Shown: positions 46,230 through 57,473 of the stretch, one piece after another | Position numbering within the stretch: the first letter of the stretch is position 1 | How the letters are laid out: each line of letters opens with the position of its first letter | Source of the DNA: Proteles cristata cristata | Taxonomy: Eukaryota; Chordata; Mammalia; Carnivora; Hyaenidae | Length of the DNA: 64,000 nucleotides | Assembly: GCA_017311185.1 (NCBI GenBank) | Contig: JAESUZ010001525.1 | Coordinates: 434,001 to 498,000, forward strand | Direction of reading: 5' to 3' | Translations under genes and position numbers: made by a program | The notes under the pieces: model-generated | Database searches by the model: none | Told to the model about the DNA's origin: nothing | What the model saw: the letters and a program-made list of their open reading frames with translations, nothing else

Positions 46230-46380
46230 AAGAACTGAAGTCTTGAGTGTCAGTTTCCTCATCTGCAAATAGATAGGACAGTAAGAACTATACTATGGGG
46301 CCATTAGGAAGATTGAACTTAAGTGAACTACCTTGTACAATGCCTGGTATACAGTAGGTACACAGAATGGCTTTCAAAAG
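46230..46380 (-). mobile_element. MIR SINE, antisense
   Basis: 'gtcagtttcctcatctgcaaatagatagg', 'ggccattaggaagattgaacttaag' and 'caatgcctggtatacagtaggtaca' are antisense MIR motifs in order. Confidence 0.85.
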
Positions 46381-47195
46381 TAAATATATTAAAATAGAAA
46401 GCCAGATATTGCAAAGCACTTAGGAAAGAGGTCAAGCATGACTGAACACATAGAACTGATATTTTAAAGGGCATAATTAGTTAGCAGGACATTCGTACAT
46501 GAATCAAAATTTAGCATGCAGCCTGATGTAGCCAGTTGATCAGAATAGATTAAATATAGCGCTGATTGCTGATACCTCAGTTCTGTGCGAGATATTTGGA
46601 ATAGAGTTTATGTCAACATAAGTCCACCATAACACTTTTAAAATTATGCATGAAACTATTTTCTATTTTGGGACCTGCAAGAGATTTTCTTAGCCACTTT
46701 AAAAGGAATAGGTTGGTCTGATCAACAGTTGAGTACAATGATGCTAGAGAAAAAACACTGATTGGCTTTATTCCTAACTGGTATTTTCTCTGAATAAACA
46801 AAATACAGCAGTCGCACTTATTATTATTATGTTTATTTTCTGCTTTTCTCACCCCCCTCTCCCCCCCCAGAGAAGCCACCACCCTCCTAGCATATGTCCT
46901 GCCAGCCACTCTGTTCTTTTTGTTGACATGCCTCTCCATTTCCACAGAGGCTAACAGAATTGAAATATTGACTCTCTTGGTGGGTTGGTAAAGGATGCTT
47001 AGACCATTTTCAGCTTAAGAAATCCATTTTGAGGGGGAGATTCTTCATAGTCTGCTCAATATTGTAAGGCTGAAACATAGATTATACTGCTAACACTTAC
47101 AAAGGGATCACACTGCTAAGTTTTCGATCAAATATGAAAATGTTCCACTAGGTCACATGACTGTTGATGACAGATTGCAAAGAAGGTATCATTCT

Positions 47196-47199
<4 letters not shown>
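46381..47199. other. unassigned DNA
   Basis: No element recognised. A (TTA)n run (about 46817-46829) and a C-run (about 46860-46869) are present. The 110-codon minus frame 46613-46945 has no domain. Confidence 0.5.
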
Positions 47200-47233
<34 letters not shown>

Positions 47234-47241
47234 TGTGTGTG
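47200..47241 (+). repeat. (TG)n microsatellite
   Basis: About 20 TG units interrupted once by TATG. Confidence 0.97.
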
Positions 47242-47315
47242 ATGCTGCACACATTGGGTAGTTTGTTATGTATGTGTTTCTGGATTGGATGTTGATTTTC
47301 AGAATTTGGGCAGTC

Positions 47316-47334
47316 TTTTTTTTTTTTTTTTTTT
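47316..47334 (+). repeat. 19-base poly-T run
   Basis: Followed by aatttgcag, which makes it look like an intronic polypyrimidine tract and acceptor; see findings. Confidence 0.95.
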
Positions 47335-48725
47335 AATTTGCAGCAAGCCCATCATCAGAGAATCCATCGCACCCGACCTGTGAATAGAACCACATTGTTT
47401 CTAAGCAACCTCACAAATAAAAAAAGCAACAATATTTGTCTGTGATTGTGGGGGCGAAATTTGATAAGGAAACAGATGGTACTTCATAGCTTCCAGGAAT
47501 TTTCAATAAACAAGCTGATATTGAAAGAGGTTTGCAAAAAAGTATCAAATATTACTTTAGTAGTATATATTTTTTTTGAAATTGAGTACACACTTTGAGT
47601 GCTGAACATTACCATTGTCAAAGCTTACAAAGCTCAAAATTTACTAGCTCTGGATATAATCTCTATGGTGTTCAGGATTCACCTTCCCTTGCATTGATGG
47701 GGTACCTTCCCCAGGTTAGGGGCCTGAACACCACATTAATTCCACAACACGTGGCAAAACTACTACCCAGTGAGTCAAGAATGAAGCACATGTTAAGCAA
47801 ATATTGTGGAAGCTGTTTCCCCTCACAAGGGGTATGTTTCAGGAGACTCCAGTATTTTCTAATGGGAGTATTTTGAGTTTTCAAGGGGCATGCAGTAAAT
47901 ATAGCAGAAAACACTGAACATATATTAAGCCATATGCACTTAGTCCTCTGTCTCATGGAATGAAAATATTATACAGTGTACTTGCGTATGTATGCTTTAT
48001 TATATTTTATATGTTCCTCTGTATATTCGATACACATGTGATTCTAAACCTGTTGAATAGAGTCAAGCTTCTATATGTATTTCCATGAAAATTTCAAAGA
48101 TAAAGTTGACCCCAAGTGTTACTTGCTTGTGTACTGAGTTTAGAACCCAAACATTTTTATAGTAAGTTTTCCTACTTCAGATTCCCCCCATCACTACAAA
48201 CATTTGCCTTTACACGGTTCTCGTTTGCCCAGACCTGCTGTCCTCCTGCTCATATTTTCCTGGCTCAGTCTCTCTCCCTCTTGCTTGGGTGTCTGCTTTT
48301 TCAGTCTTCCTCTGTGATCATTGATAACTTCAGTTATTTGATCCTTCTCCTCTGCTTATTCTTTCACATGTAAATATTACTTGTATTATTTGCTTTAAAG
48401 GTTTTGTCATTTTGTGGCTTTCAGCCTTCTTTCTCTTTTCTTTCTCATCCTTCTTCCTTTTCCCGCATGTGATAAGTAGCAAAAGTCTAAAATTTCTACA
48501 TGTGGGAGGCTATTCTGGCTATGGTTGTCCCCTGATCGAAGAGACACTGGCTTTTTTCCCCCGTAAGGCCAGTTGTCTGGCCACCACCATGGCAACTTCC
48601 ATTTTGTGAGGTTGATCCTGTCAGGAGGCTCTAGAATCCTTTGTGGGACACCTATTTCAGTTACTATAAGCCTGTCCTTTGTGCTAAAGAAGAAATGAGA
48701 CTCTTTGAAATACAGACCTCTTCTG
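47335..48725. other. unassigned DNA
   Basis: No repeat recognised over 1.4 kb. Overlapping frames on both strands at 47595-47956 (93 and 94 codons) have no domain. Confidence 0.5.
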
Positions 48726-48730
48726 CCTTT

Positions 48731-48939
48731 TTTTTTTTTAAATGTGTTTATTTTGAGAATGACAGAGACAGTGCATATGTGTGGGGAAGGGCACAGAGAG
48801 AGGGAGACAGAGAATCCCAAGCAGGCTCCACACTGCAGCACAGAGCCCAAAATGTACCTCCATTCATGAAACCACGAGATCATGACCTGAGCCTAAACCA
48901 AGAATCGGACATTAAATCACGTGAGCCACCCAGGCACTC
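48731..48939 (-). mobile_element. SINEC element, antisense, older copy
   Basis: T run, 'tgtttattttgagaatgacagagacagtg', shortened body, and head ending 'gagccacccaggcactcc'. Duplications agacctcttctgccttt (48714-48730) and agatctattctgccttt (48941-48957) differ at two bases. It explains the 158-codon minus frame at 48407-48883. Confidence 0.93.
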
Positions 48940-48984
48940 CAGATCTATTCTGCCTTTATAATGCCAGCCACAACACATATTTTA

Positions 48985-49230
48985 AGGTAGTATTTAAGAT
49001 TGTGAGCCATGGAGAACTGCCTTGGTTCAAATTCCGGTTCCACTACATCTGAACTGTGTTCCCCAAGTGAATTAGTTTGGTTAAACTCTCTAAATTTCCT
49101 GACTTCCAGTAGCAGTTGATTTAAGGTTGTTGTGAGAATTTAAAGGAGCCAGTGCATGTGAATGGCTTAAGGCTCTTCCTGCCATGTAGTAAAAAATTCC
49201 AAAATGTTAGCTATTATAATATAGTTGGGC
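48985..49230 (-). mobile_element. MIR SINE, antisense
   Basis: 'tggttcaaattccggttccactacatctgaactg', 'ccaagtgaattagtttggttaaactctctaaatttcc', 'ggttgttgtgagaatttaaaggag' and 'tgttagctattataata' give nearly the whole antisense MIR. Confidence 0.85.
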
Positions 49231-49244
49231 AGTGATATTATTCT

Positions 49245-49420
49245 GCCATCCATTAATCCTTTCACTAACCTTTATCAAACACTTTGTAAGTGCCATGCTC
49301 TATGCCTGTCTAGGAAAATAAGGATAAATTACACAAACTGTCCCCATCAAGAACCATTGAGTTGAGACTTAGAGACAAATAGACAAACAAATAAAGCCAA
49401 AGTGTCAACAAGGTTATTTC
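49245..49420 (-). mobile_element. L2 LINE 3' end, antisense
   Basis: 'cctttatcaaacactttgtaagtgccatgctctatgcctg', 'ctgtccccatcaagaaccattgagttgagact' and 'gacaaatagacaaacaaataa' match the antisense L2 3' terminus. Confidence 0.7.
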
Positions 49421-50885
49421 CTCCTCCGTCTGCCCCTGGCTAGGGGGACTTTATCTAGGGACAGGATTTCAAGGGATGATTGTGAACAGAGCAGGAAATT
49501 AGTGGAAGACAACTCAAAGGCGAGGGTGCAGGTGGGGTTGTCCTAGTGTCTGAGTCTCTAAAGATCAAGAGTTAAAGGTCATTGGAAGGCACAGTTCACT
49601 CCCAGGCCTCCAGGTGTGAGGTGTGGGAGAAGTTCTCAGGAAACACCCCATATACTGCGTCCTCAGAAGAAAGCCAGGGCTTGATTATGGCATGGAGTAG
49701 AAGGAAAGGTCTGTGAACAAATATGAATGAAGAGGAGTTTTTATTTCTACCATGTGCTTGGAATTTCATAGAGTCCTAAATAAAAGGCTGCAGAGAAGGG
49801 TGCTGTGGGAGATTGTGTCAGGAGAAAGAAAGCCCAGCCATTTATGGGCATGAAAACGTCAGACTGCAAAGATGGCTGACAGTGCTTATAATTCAGACAG
49901 TGACCAGGGCTGACAGAGATGTAACATGTGGTAGGATTAATGCCTATAAATTTTCACACAGATCTCTCTACTTAAGATTTTGAGTTTCATTTTTTCATGG
50001 ATGCATTGTATTTTCTAAACTGTACATGGGAGTGAAACTGATAAGGTCAAGACCAAGGCCCTTAGAAAATAGAGCAAATTCTATCATCTGCTGAAAAGGC
50101 AAATTTTTTTGTTCAACTTACCCATGTGAGAACGAAGAACATATTTTTATATTATTGAAGGGAACACTTACAAACTTAAAGAAATCTACTTGCTGATTCA
50201 CACAGTGGTGTTGGAACATTGACAGATATTCAGATTGTCTATACTATCCTTAGATTAAAATGGCTTATTTTCCACCATGAACTCAACATGTAACTCATTT
50301 CAAAATGCTTCCTCAAAACTGATAATTTTGTTTTATCAAGTAAAATGTTAGTGATTTTTTGATATCACTATCTACTAATGTACGTGCCCTTAAAGCCACG
50401 TTAAATGTAAAGAACTATTCCATTGATGGCTGCACTTATACAATGGACCAAATGGTATTATATGAACGCTTTGTCAGCTTGCCATTGTTTATTTTAGAAT
50501 TGTGTAAATGGTGGAATAGCAGGAAGAATGCAGTACCAACAAATCAAATAAATGCAGTTGTCAGAACCACTCCAAGTAGTCAAGCCAAGGGATCATTGTT
50601 CAACTTTTGCCACAGGCATCAGGCTATGCAACAGTATGAAACGAGAGATAAATTTTCAAATTCACAAGTGAGTTATTGAAAATTTTTGGAATGGAAGCTT
50701 TCAATATATCATAAATAAATTTGAGTTCCTGCTCTCTGAAAAAAAATTAATTCCCAAAGCCAGAATGCAAGGCAGGTTTGGTCACCCTAGACCATGTACA
50801 CTGGAAGTCATTAAGATTTTTTTTTAAAATCTCCAAGTATGACATTTCCATTTCTGAGATACATCACAAGTATAAAGATTAATTT
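49421..50885. other. unassigned DNA
   Basis: No repeat recognised. The + frame at 50359-50679 (106 codons, starting MISLSTNVRALKATLNVKNY) lies outside any recognised repeat but has no known domain, Kozak-type context or flanking gene structure, so I leave it uncalled. Confidence 0.5.
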
Positions 50886-50900
50886 AAATAAGTCACTTCT

Positions 50901-51129
50901 GGGGCACCTGGGTGGCTTGATTGGTTAAGCATCCGATTTCAGCTCAGGTCATGATCTCATGGATGGTGGGTTTGAGCCCCACATCAGGCTCTGTGCTGAC
51001 AGTTGAGAGCCTAGAGCCTGCTTCATATTCTGTGTCTCCCTCTCTCTCTCTCTGCCCCTTCTCCACTCACACTCTGTCTCGCTATCTCTTAAAAATAAAT
51101 AAACCTTAAAAAAAATTTTTAATAATAAA
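50901..51129 (+). mobile_element. SINEC element
   Basis: Head ggggcacctgggtggcttga, body 'aggctctgtgctgacagttgagagcc', CT stretch and an A-rich tail with TAATAA. Duplications aaataagtcacttct (50886-50900) and aaataagtcactcct (51130-51144) differ by one base. The subfamily lacks the extra body segment of the young copies. Confidence 0.95.
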
Positions 51130-51144
51130 AAATAAGTCACTCCT

Positions 51145-51626
51145 TAGGACTGATGTTGTGGGGAAATGGTAGACCATGGTTAAGATTGTAGACAGTCATC
51201 AGTAAATACATGACATACTCATATGAGCATTTTTTATTAAAAAGGAGACCAAGTGTCAAAGGCACAGCCACTTGATACAAGAGAATTTAATAAAAGTATT
51301 GGTAGTGGTGCTCCGGCTATGAGAAGGCAGATTTTTAATATCTCTAGAATAAATAGTCACACATTTAGAAATTAGATTCGATTAGAAATTTGATTATAAA
51401 CTCATCGAAAAGTGATCAGGTTCTGGGGTAATACATTCAACTCACAGGATAATGATTTATTAACTAAAAAATTATGCAGCGAGTTGTTTATCTACTAAAG
51501 TTAATATTATTATTCATCTGAGTGGGAGATCTCCTTCCCACTCTAGAGAGCACATCAAGATCAGGAGGTAAGCTGGTATTCTACAATTAAAAGTAAAAAG
51601 AGAGAGGGGGGAGAGGGAGAGAGACA
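51145..51626. other. unassigned DNA ending in a GA-rich run
   Basis: No element recognised. The stretch 51598-51630 is (GA)n-like. Confidence 0.6.
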
Positions 51627-51645
51627 GAGAAACCTCATTTTTAAA

Positions 51646-51865
51646 CTTTTTTTAAAATATTTTATTTATTTCTGACACAGAGAGAGAGAGACAGCATGAG
51701 CAGGAGAGGGTCAGAGAGAGAGGGAGACACAGAATCTGAAACAGGTTCCAGGCTCTGAGCTAGCTGTCAGAACAGAGCCCGATGTGGGACTCGAGCCCAC
51801 GAACCATGAGATCATGACCTGAGCCGAAGTCGGACGCTTAACTAACTGAGCTACCCAGGCACCCC
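51646..51865 (-). mobile_element. SINEC element, antisense
   Basis: Complete reverse copy with 'ggctctgagctagctgtcagaacagagcccgatgtggg' body and head ending 'ctacccaggcacccc'. Exact 19 bp duplication gagaaacctcatttttaaa at 51627-51645 and 51866-51884. Confidence 0.97.
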
Positions 51866-51884
51866 GAGAAACCTCATTTTTAAA

Positions 51885-52189
51885 ATGAAAGCGAAACACC
51901 CCATTTTATTTTAAATATTAAGCTCCAATATCCTCCTACTATTTCTGAGAAGATAACTTGGCACCAGTTATTAGAACAAGCGTAGCAACAACTTGAAAGA
52001 ATGAAAAAGAAGGTTTCTGGTTCCACTTGTAAGGGGCTTAGAAATTACCACTCCATCCTCACAACAATGAAAAGTTGAGCACGGAAGTCAGCATCTCTTA
52101 GCACCTGGGGGAAACTTGCCCCAAGACTAAAGAGACACACAGGTGAATATAGAGAATCATGGCTTGGCAGAGTGAAAACTCCTGAGGAG
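51885..52189. other. unassigned DNA
   Basis: Possibly upstream L1 sequence, but too diverged to assign. Confidence 0.4.
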
Positions 52190-52672
52190 AAACCAACACA
52201 GCAACTGCTTCATCCCGCAACAGTAGAATGAACATATTGCTCAGGCGTAAATCAATCAGCTAGATAAAATGAATATGTATAGACTCCTTCATCCAGCAAC
52301 AGCAGAATGCACATTTTGCCCATGCTCACACAGAGCATTCGCTATGATAGACCACAATCTGAGCGAAATAAAACAAACCTTCACAAATATAAAAGAAGAG
52401 AAATCATAAGATGTCTGTTCTTATGCTGTAATGGAATGACGTTAGACACCAGTAACAGAAAGATAACTGGAAAATCACAGAATAGATGGAGATTAAACAA
52501 CACACTTCTAAATAATACATGGGTCAGAGAAGAAATTTCCAGAGAAATTTTAAAATATTTTGAGCAAATGGAAATTAAAATACAATTTAACAAAATTTGT
52601 AGAACTCAACGAAAAACAGTATTGAGTGAGAAATTTATAGCATCAAATGCATTCATTTGAAAAGAATGACCT

Positions 52673-52866
52673 GGAGCACCTGGGTGCCTCAGTTGGTTAA
52701 GTGCCTGAGTTTTGATTTCAGCTCACATCATGAGCTCACAGTTTCTGGGACTGAGCCACAGGGTGGAGCCCGCTTGAGATTCTCTGCTCCTCCCCTGCTT
52801 GTGTGCTCCCTGCCCCTCTCACTCACACACACAAAATAAATAAATATTTTTTTAAAAAAATTAAAA
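52673..52866 (+). mobile_element. older SINEC copy inserted in L1
   Basis: Head ggagcacctgggtgcctcagttggtt, body 'ggtggagcccgcttgagattctctgctcc', a (CA)n run and an A-rich tail. Exact 13 bp duplication aaaagaatgacct at 52660-52672 and 52867-52879. Confidence 0.94.
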
Positions 52867-53463
52867 AAAAGAATGACCTAAAATCACCAATTTAAATTAC
52901 TTTAGGATAGTAGAAAAAGAAGAGCAAATTAAACCTAAGAAAACAGAAAAAAAAAAGGAAAAATAGAATTACAACGGATGTCTATTAAAGATAGGAAATC
53001 AGTAGAAAACAATTAAATAAAACCTGGTTCTTTGCAAGAGTAAATGCAGTAAGCCTTTAGCCAGACTAGGAAAAAAAAGAGACAAGACACAATTACTAAT
53101 AACAGAAGGAAAGAGGAGACATCTTAAAGATCCTAGGAGTATAACAAGAATAATAAAAGAAGACTACAAACTCCACTATTCCCATAAATTTGATACCTAG
53201 ATTAAATGGAACAATTCCCTAAAGAGCACAATATGTCAAAACTCAGACCAGAAAAACATAGATGATCTGAATAGGCCTATGTCTATTTTAAAAACTGAGT
53301 AATTAATAACCTTCCAAAACAGAAAGCACCAGGCCACATGAGTTCCTTGGGGAATTCTACCAACATTAAAGGAAGAAATTATTCCAATTATGTATGACTT
53401 CTTACAGTGTGTAGAAGCAGAGGAAACATTGCCTAACTCATTCCATGACAGCAGCATTATTCT

Positions 53464-53687
53464 TTAAAAAAAAAAAAAATTTTTTTTAAACATTTTTTCA
53501 TTTTTGAGGTGGGGGGGGAGGAGGGAGCAGGGAAGGAGCAGAGAGGGAGGGAGACACAGAAACTGAAGCAGGCTCCAGGCTCTGAGCTCTAAGCACAGAA
53601 CCTGATGCAGGACTCGAACTCACTGACCATGGATCTTGACCTAAGCCGAACTTGGATGCTTAACCAACTGAGCCACCCAGGCACCCC
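53464..53687 (-). mobile_element. SINEC element, antisense, inserted in L1
   Basis: A/T-rich start, G-run block, body 'ggctccaggctctgagctctaagcacag' and head ending 'gagccacccaggcacccc'. Duplications gacagcagcattattct (53447-53463) and gacaccagcattatcct (53688-53704) differ at two bases. Confidence 0.95.
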
Positions 53688-54053
53688 GACACCAGCATTA
53701 TCCTAATACTAACACAAGACAGAGATATTACAAGAAAAGAAATCTAGAGACCAACATCTCTAATGAACATAGAAGCAAAAGCTCTCAACAGAATTTTGGC
53801 AAATCAAGCTCAACAATGTATAAAAATAACTAGAAACCATAACCAAGATCTGCAAGGTCGGTTTAACATATAAATTTGAATTACTGTAATCATAACAACT
53901 GACTAAAAAGGAAAAAAATCACATGATCATATCAATAGATGCCAAAGAATGATTTGACAAAATCCAGCATTCATTCATGATAAAATATATTAGCGATTTA
54001 GGAATAGAGAATTTCTCCACTTCATTAGAGCTATCTATAAAACATCTACAGCT

Positions 54054-54275
54054 GGGGCACCTGGGTGGCTTAGTCGGTTAAGCGTCCGACTTTCGCTTAG
54101 GTCATGATCTCGCGGTTCGTGGGTTCGAGCCCCGCGTCGGGCTCTGTGCTGACTGCCAGCTCAGAGCCTGAAGCCTGCTTCAGTCTGTGACTCCCTCTCT
54201 CTCTGACCCTCCCCTGCTCACGCTGTCTCTCTCTCTCTCCTCGAAATAAATAAAACATTAAAAATAAATAAATAA
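54054..54275 (+). mobile_element. SINEC element, young subfamily, inserted in L1
   Basis: Near-consensus young copy: 'tttcgcttaggtcatgatctcgcggttcgtggg', 'gctgactgccagctcagagcc' and the CTCCTCGAAATAAA junction. Exact 17 bp duplication ataaaacatctacagct at 54037-54053 and 54276-54292. Many intact CpGs. Confidence 0.97.
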
Positions 54276-54940
54276 ATAAAACATCTACAGCTGATGTCAT
54301 ACTTAATGCTGAAAAAATCAAAACGTTCTGACTAAGATCAAGTACAAGGCAAGATTGTCCCTTCTAACCACTCCTTTTCAACACTATAGAGGAAGCTCTT
54401 GCTAATGTAATAAAGCAAGAAAAGGAAGTAGAAGGTATACAGATTTGGAAAGGAGATCCCAAACTGTCTTTTTTGCAAATGACATGATTGTCTATACAGA
54501 AAATCTGAAAGAATCAACAGTAATAACAGTAATCTCCTGGAACTAGTAAGTGAACATAGCTAGGTACAAGATACAGTGTTAATATACGAGTCAATGGCTT
54601 CCTTGTATACCAAAAGTAAACAAAATTCAAAATTAGAAACACTATACACATTACATGAGTTCTCCAGAGCATGAAATTCTTTTGTATAAATATAACAAAA
54701 TATGTATAAGAGCAATATGAGGAAACTTATAAAACCAGAGAAATAAAATGAAAGAAGAACTAAATAAATAGAAAAATATTATGCATCCATGGATATGAAC
54801 ACTTAATATTTTTAAAATGTCACATTCTTGCTAACTGGATCTGCAGATTTGGTGTAATCCCAATCAGGTCTCAGCAACAAACTGCTTCTAAAGTTTAACA
54901 AAGGTTATAGTTAGCCTAAGTATATATATTGAGGCGCCCC

Positions 54941-55825
54941 TCAGTGCCGTCTCTTAATTTCAGTTTTGCTTTCTTTATATTGGCTTATTCTCAGGTTGTC
55001 CATCCCTTTGGGATGATAAAATGTATAGCATTGTCTCCAGCTTTGTAGTCTGCTGGCAGAGTAACCCCAGTGGAAGTGAGCTTCCCTTAAATCTCCATAA
55101 GAGGTCCTGGGATGACATTGGCCTGCCTTGATCACATGCCCTCCCCACAGCTAGTCATGGAGCCTGGGTAGCTACAGTGCTCAGGTAGGCTACACCTGGA
55201 TCATTTCCTCTTCTAGGAGTAGGGGATAGAGTCGGCATGAACTGAACCACATGGACCCAGAGTGGAGAAGCGGTAGTCTTCAAAACTATAATGTGGGCAC
55301 TCTTAGTTTAAGAAAACGGAATGGACGTTGGATTAGCATAATATATAGGCTAGCTGTACACATTCTTATATTTTTCTCTCTGTCTTTTTGTAACAAAGAA
55401 AAAATATAATAGTGTTTTGATATGATATTGGTAGCAAGGTTAGACATCTTACCATTTCCTGATATGATCCCAGACCAGATGCTTATAATATCTTTATTTG
55501 TCCATTACCCTAAAACCTAGGAAGAAACTTAAAGCAGGAATCTTATATTCAAAATTCAACTTCAAATACCATTGTAAAGTAATTTGAAAGGACAAAGAGA
55601 CTCCACAGACATTCTGGCCATAGAGGATTTACTTTTAACCTCTATACTTTATTGATCAAATTTGAAATTGAAACGTAGGAAGAGATGAGGCACTAACTTA
55701 AATGACCATTTAGCTGAAAATGGCTGGTAGCTGCTCTTTTGAGGACAGCAAGCTCAGACATCTGACCAGAAAGGATTTTCTAGGGCCAGAGAATAATATG
55801 AGTCCATTTACTTCCTTAGAGAGAG
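54941..55825. other. unassigned DNA
   Basis: No repeat recognised. Confidence 0.5.
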
Positions 55826-55935
55826 GGAAAAATGGATGATGGGCATGGAGGAGGGCGCTTGTTGGGATGAGCACTGGATGTTATATGGAAACCAACTTGA
55901 CAATAAACTGTATTTTAAAAGAAGAAGAAGAAGAC
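55826..55935 (+). mobile_element. short carnivoran L1 3' end
   Basis: 'aaaatggatgatgggcatggaggagggcgcttgttgggatgagcactggatgttatatgg', then 'aaccaacttgacaataaactg' and an A tail that has mutated into (GAA)n (about 55920-55933). Confidence 0.88.
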
Positions 55936-56032
55936 CTTACAATATGCAGTCTTGGTCTTACTATTGTTAGCCACCCTCAGCAAAGCAGACTGGAGGTTTA
56001 GGGACTCCCTGCAAGGAGGAGTACTATGGGTA

Positions 56033-56107
56033 TATGGTAGTACTCAGGTCACATTAGACCTGCACATGATACACAGAGCACCTTACCCTGAATGTCCCTT
56101 TCTCAAC
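56033..56107 (+). repeat. related 75 bp segment, copy 1
   Basis: Shares an exact ggtagtactcaggtcacat block with 58854-58872, and its downstream half is about 70% identical to the matching stretch ending near 58922. Family unknown; see findings. Confidence 0.7.
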
Positions 56108-56265
56108 AGTGCTTCTCTTTGTGTTGGTGCCATGTGGTGGCCAATCATTTATAATTTTTGCATTGGAACTTGAGGGGACTCAAATTCCTATCTTCCGTAA
56201 GACGAATTGATCTCTGTTCCCATTTTGACTGGGATGGGATCATTCCTGCATTAGATGTGTATTTC

Positions 56266-56860
56266 TGGTGTACCTTTTATTAGACAAGTGTTAGAGATAG
56301 AGTAATGAATAACAAAGAAGCTGTCCCTTCTAGTATAGGGTGCCTGGGTGGCTCAGTCAGTTAAGCGTCCAGCTTCCGCTCAAGTCATGATCTCACAGTT
56401 TGTGGGCTTGAGCCCTATTAGGCTCTGTGCTGCTAGCTAGCTCAGAGCCTGGAGCCTGTCTTCGGTTTCTGTGTCTCCTTCTCCTTCTGTCCCTCTCCTG
56501 CTCATGCTGTCTCTCTCTCTCAAAAGTAAATAGAACATAAAAAATGTTTTAAAAAAAAGAAAGTAAAAGATCATGGTAAGTATGCATACAAGTAAATAGA
56601 AAAACTGTGATTAATTCTATGAAGAAAAGAATGAGGAAGCTAAACCAGACAGTAACAGGGAGATCTGGGAAGGCTAAATAAGAAAGGTCTTTGAAAAGAG
56701 GTGGTATTTAAGCCAGTATCTGAGGGATGAGCAGAAAAACTATATGATAAAAGTAGCAAAAAAACATTCCCTATAGTGAGGTCAGCAAGGGGTCACAGGC
56801 TCTGAGATTTCAGCAAGCTATGCTATTTTGGAATAGCTTGGTCAATGTGTTGGGAGGGAA
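56266..56860 (-). mobile_element. L2 LINE, antisense, split by a SINE
   Basis: Before the SINE: 'attagacaagtgttagagatagagtaatgaataacaaagaagctgtccc'. After it: 'tgattaattctatgaagaaaag', 'gatctgggaaggctaaataagaaagg' and 'gaggtggtatttaagccagtatctgagggatgag'. These are antisense L2 3' motifs in order. Confidence 0.75.
56337..56563 (+). mobile_element. SINEC element inserted in L2
   Basis: Head gggtgcctgggtggctcagtc, body 'aggctctgtgctgctagctagctcagagcctgg', CT stretch and A-rich tail. No convincing duplication survives. The 'gctagctagctc' body groups it with the intermediate subfamily. Confidence 0.93.
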
Positions 56861-57458
56861 GTTTTGAATAAGGGGCCATGCTTTTTTTCTCTCTCTCTTT
56901 TTACAGTAGAGGATACAAATATGAAAGAAACTAATCTAAAATGAGTTGGATATTGCTTTGCTTCTATAATTCCATTTAGGCAAAAAAGATTACTGCTAAT
57001 TCAACAAATCAAATATTTCTATGACAGAGCAAAATATATTAGTTTTGAAAAGGCTGCCAAGACCTTGACCATGTGTGGTCACTTGAAGCTAATATGCATT
57101 CAGTCTACTTGTTTTGGGAAATATTCTTCTGACAAACTCAATAGCCTGTTGCTGCATAATAAGTTGAATTAGCCTGTAGTTATTGGCCTGAGTGAGCAGA
57201 CCATAGCTAATCTTCCATTCCTTACCATACAGAAAAAATCCAGGGTGGGACGTTTCTGTACTGCTTTGGCTAAGTCTTTTCCTAATTGTGTACAATAATA
57301 ATGCTTGTTAATCACTTCTCAAGATGTGTAAGGACCCCAAAGAACATTCCCATGTAAAAAGGAGCAAATTTAGATGTCTTTGTCTATAAAATGTTAATTT
57401 GGAAAAATAATTACATCACATTTACCTCCTTCTGTTTTAAGATGTAGGAGTCCAATTT
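56861..57458. other. unassigned DNA
   Basis: No element recognised. A CT-rich run lies at about 56882-56901. The 68-codon minus frame 57089-57295 has no domain. Confidence 0.5.
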
Positions 57459-57473
57459 AAACTAAGAGGTGGT

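Larger units (their letters stand above)
52190..54940 (+). mobile_element. L1 LINE, sense, ORF2 relic with three nested SINEs
   Basis: Sense ORF2 from the endonuclease end ('acttcatcc..caacagcagaatgcacatttt') into the reverse transcriptase and beyond. The frame 52307-52660 keeps ORF2-like residues (WRLNNTLLNNTWVREEISREILKYF). Later motifs include 'gaattctaccaacattaaaggaagaa', 'caccaggccacatg', 'aaccaacatctctaatgaacatagaagcaaaagc', 'caatagatgccaaag' and 'tttgcaaatgacatgattgtct' (the catalytic FADD-like region, read FANDMIV). Stops and indels occur throughout. SINEs at 52673, 53464 and 54054 split it. Neither L1 terminus is present. Confidence 0.9.

Noticed and set aside
48407..48883. 158-codon minus-strand frame, the longest in the window
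   Set aside because: Its N-terminal part is an antisense reading of the SINE at 48731-48939 (the peptide with SLSLCPSPHICTVSVILKIN is typical of SINEC translation), and the remainder has no domain.
50359..50679. 106-codon + frame outside recognised repeats
   Set aside because: No recognisable domain or gene context; kept only as a note because no repeat explains it.
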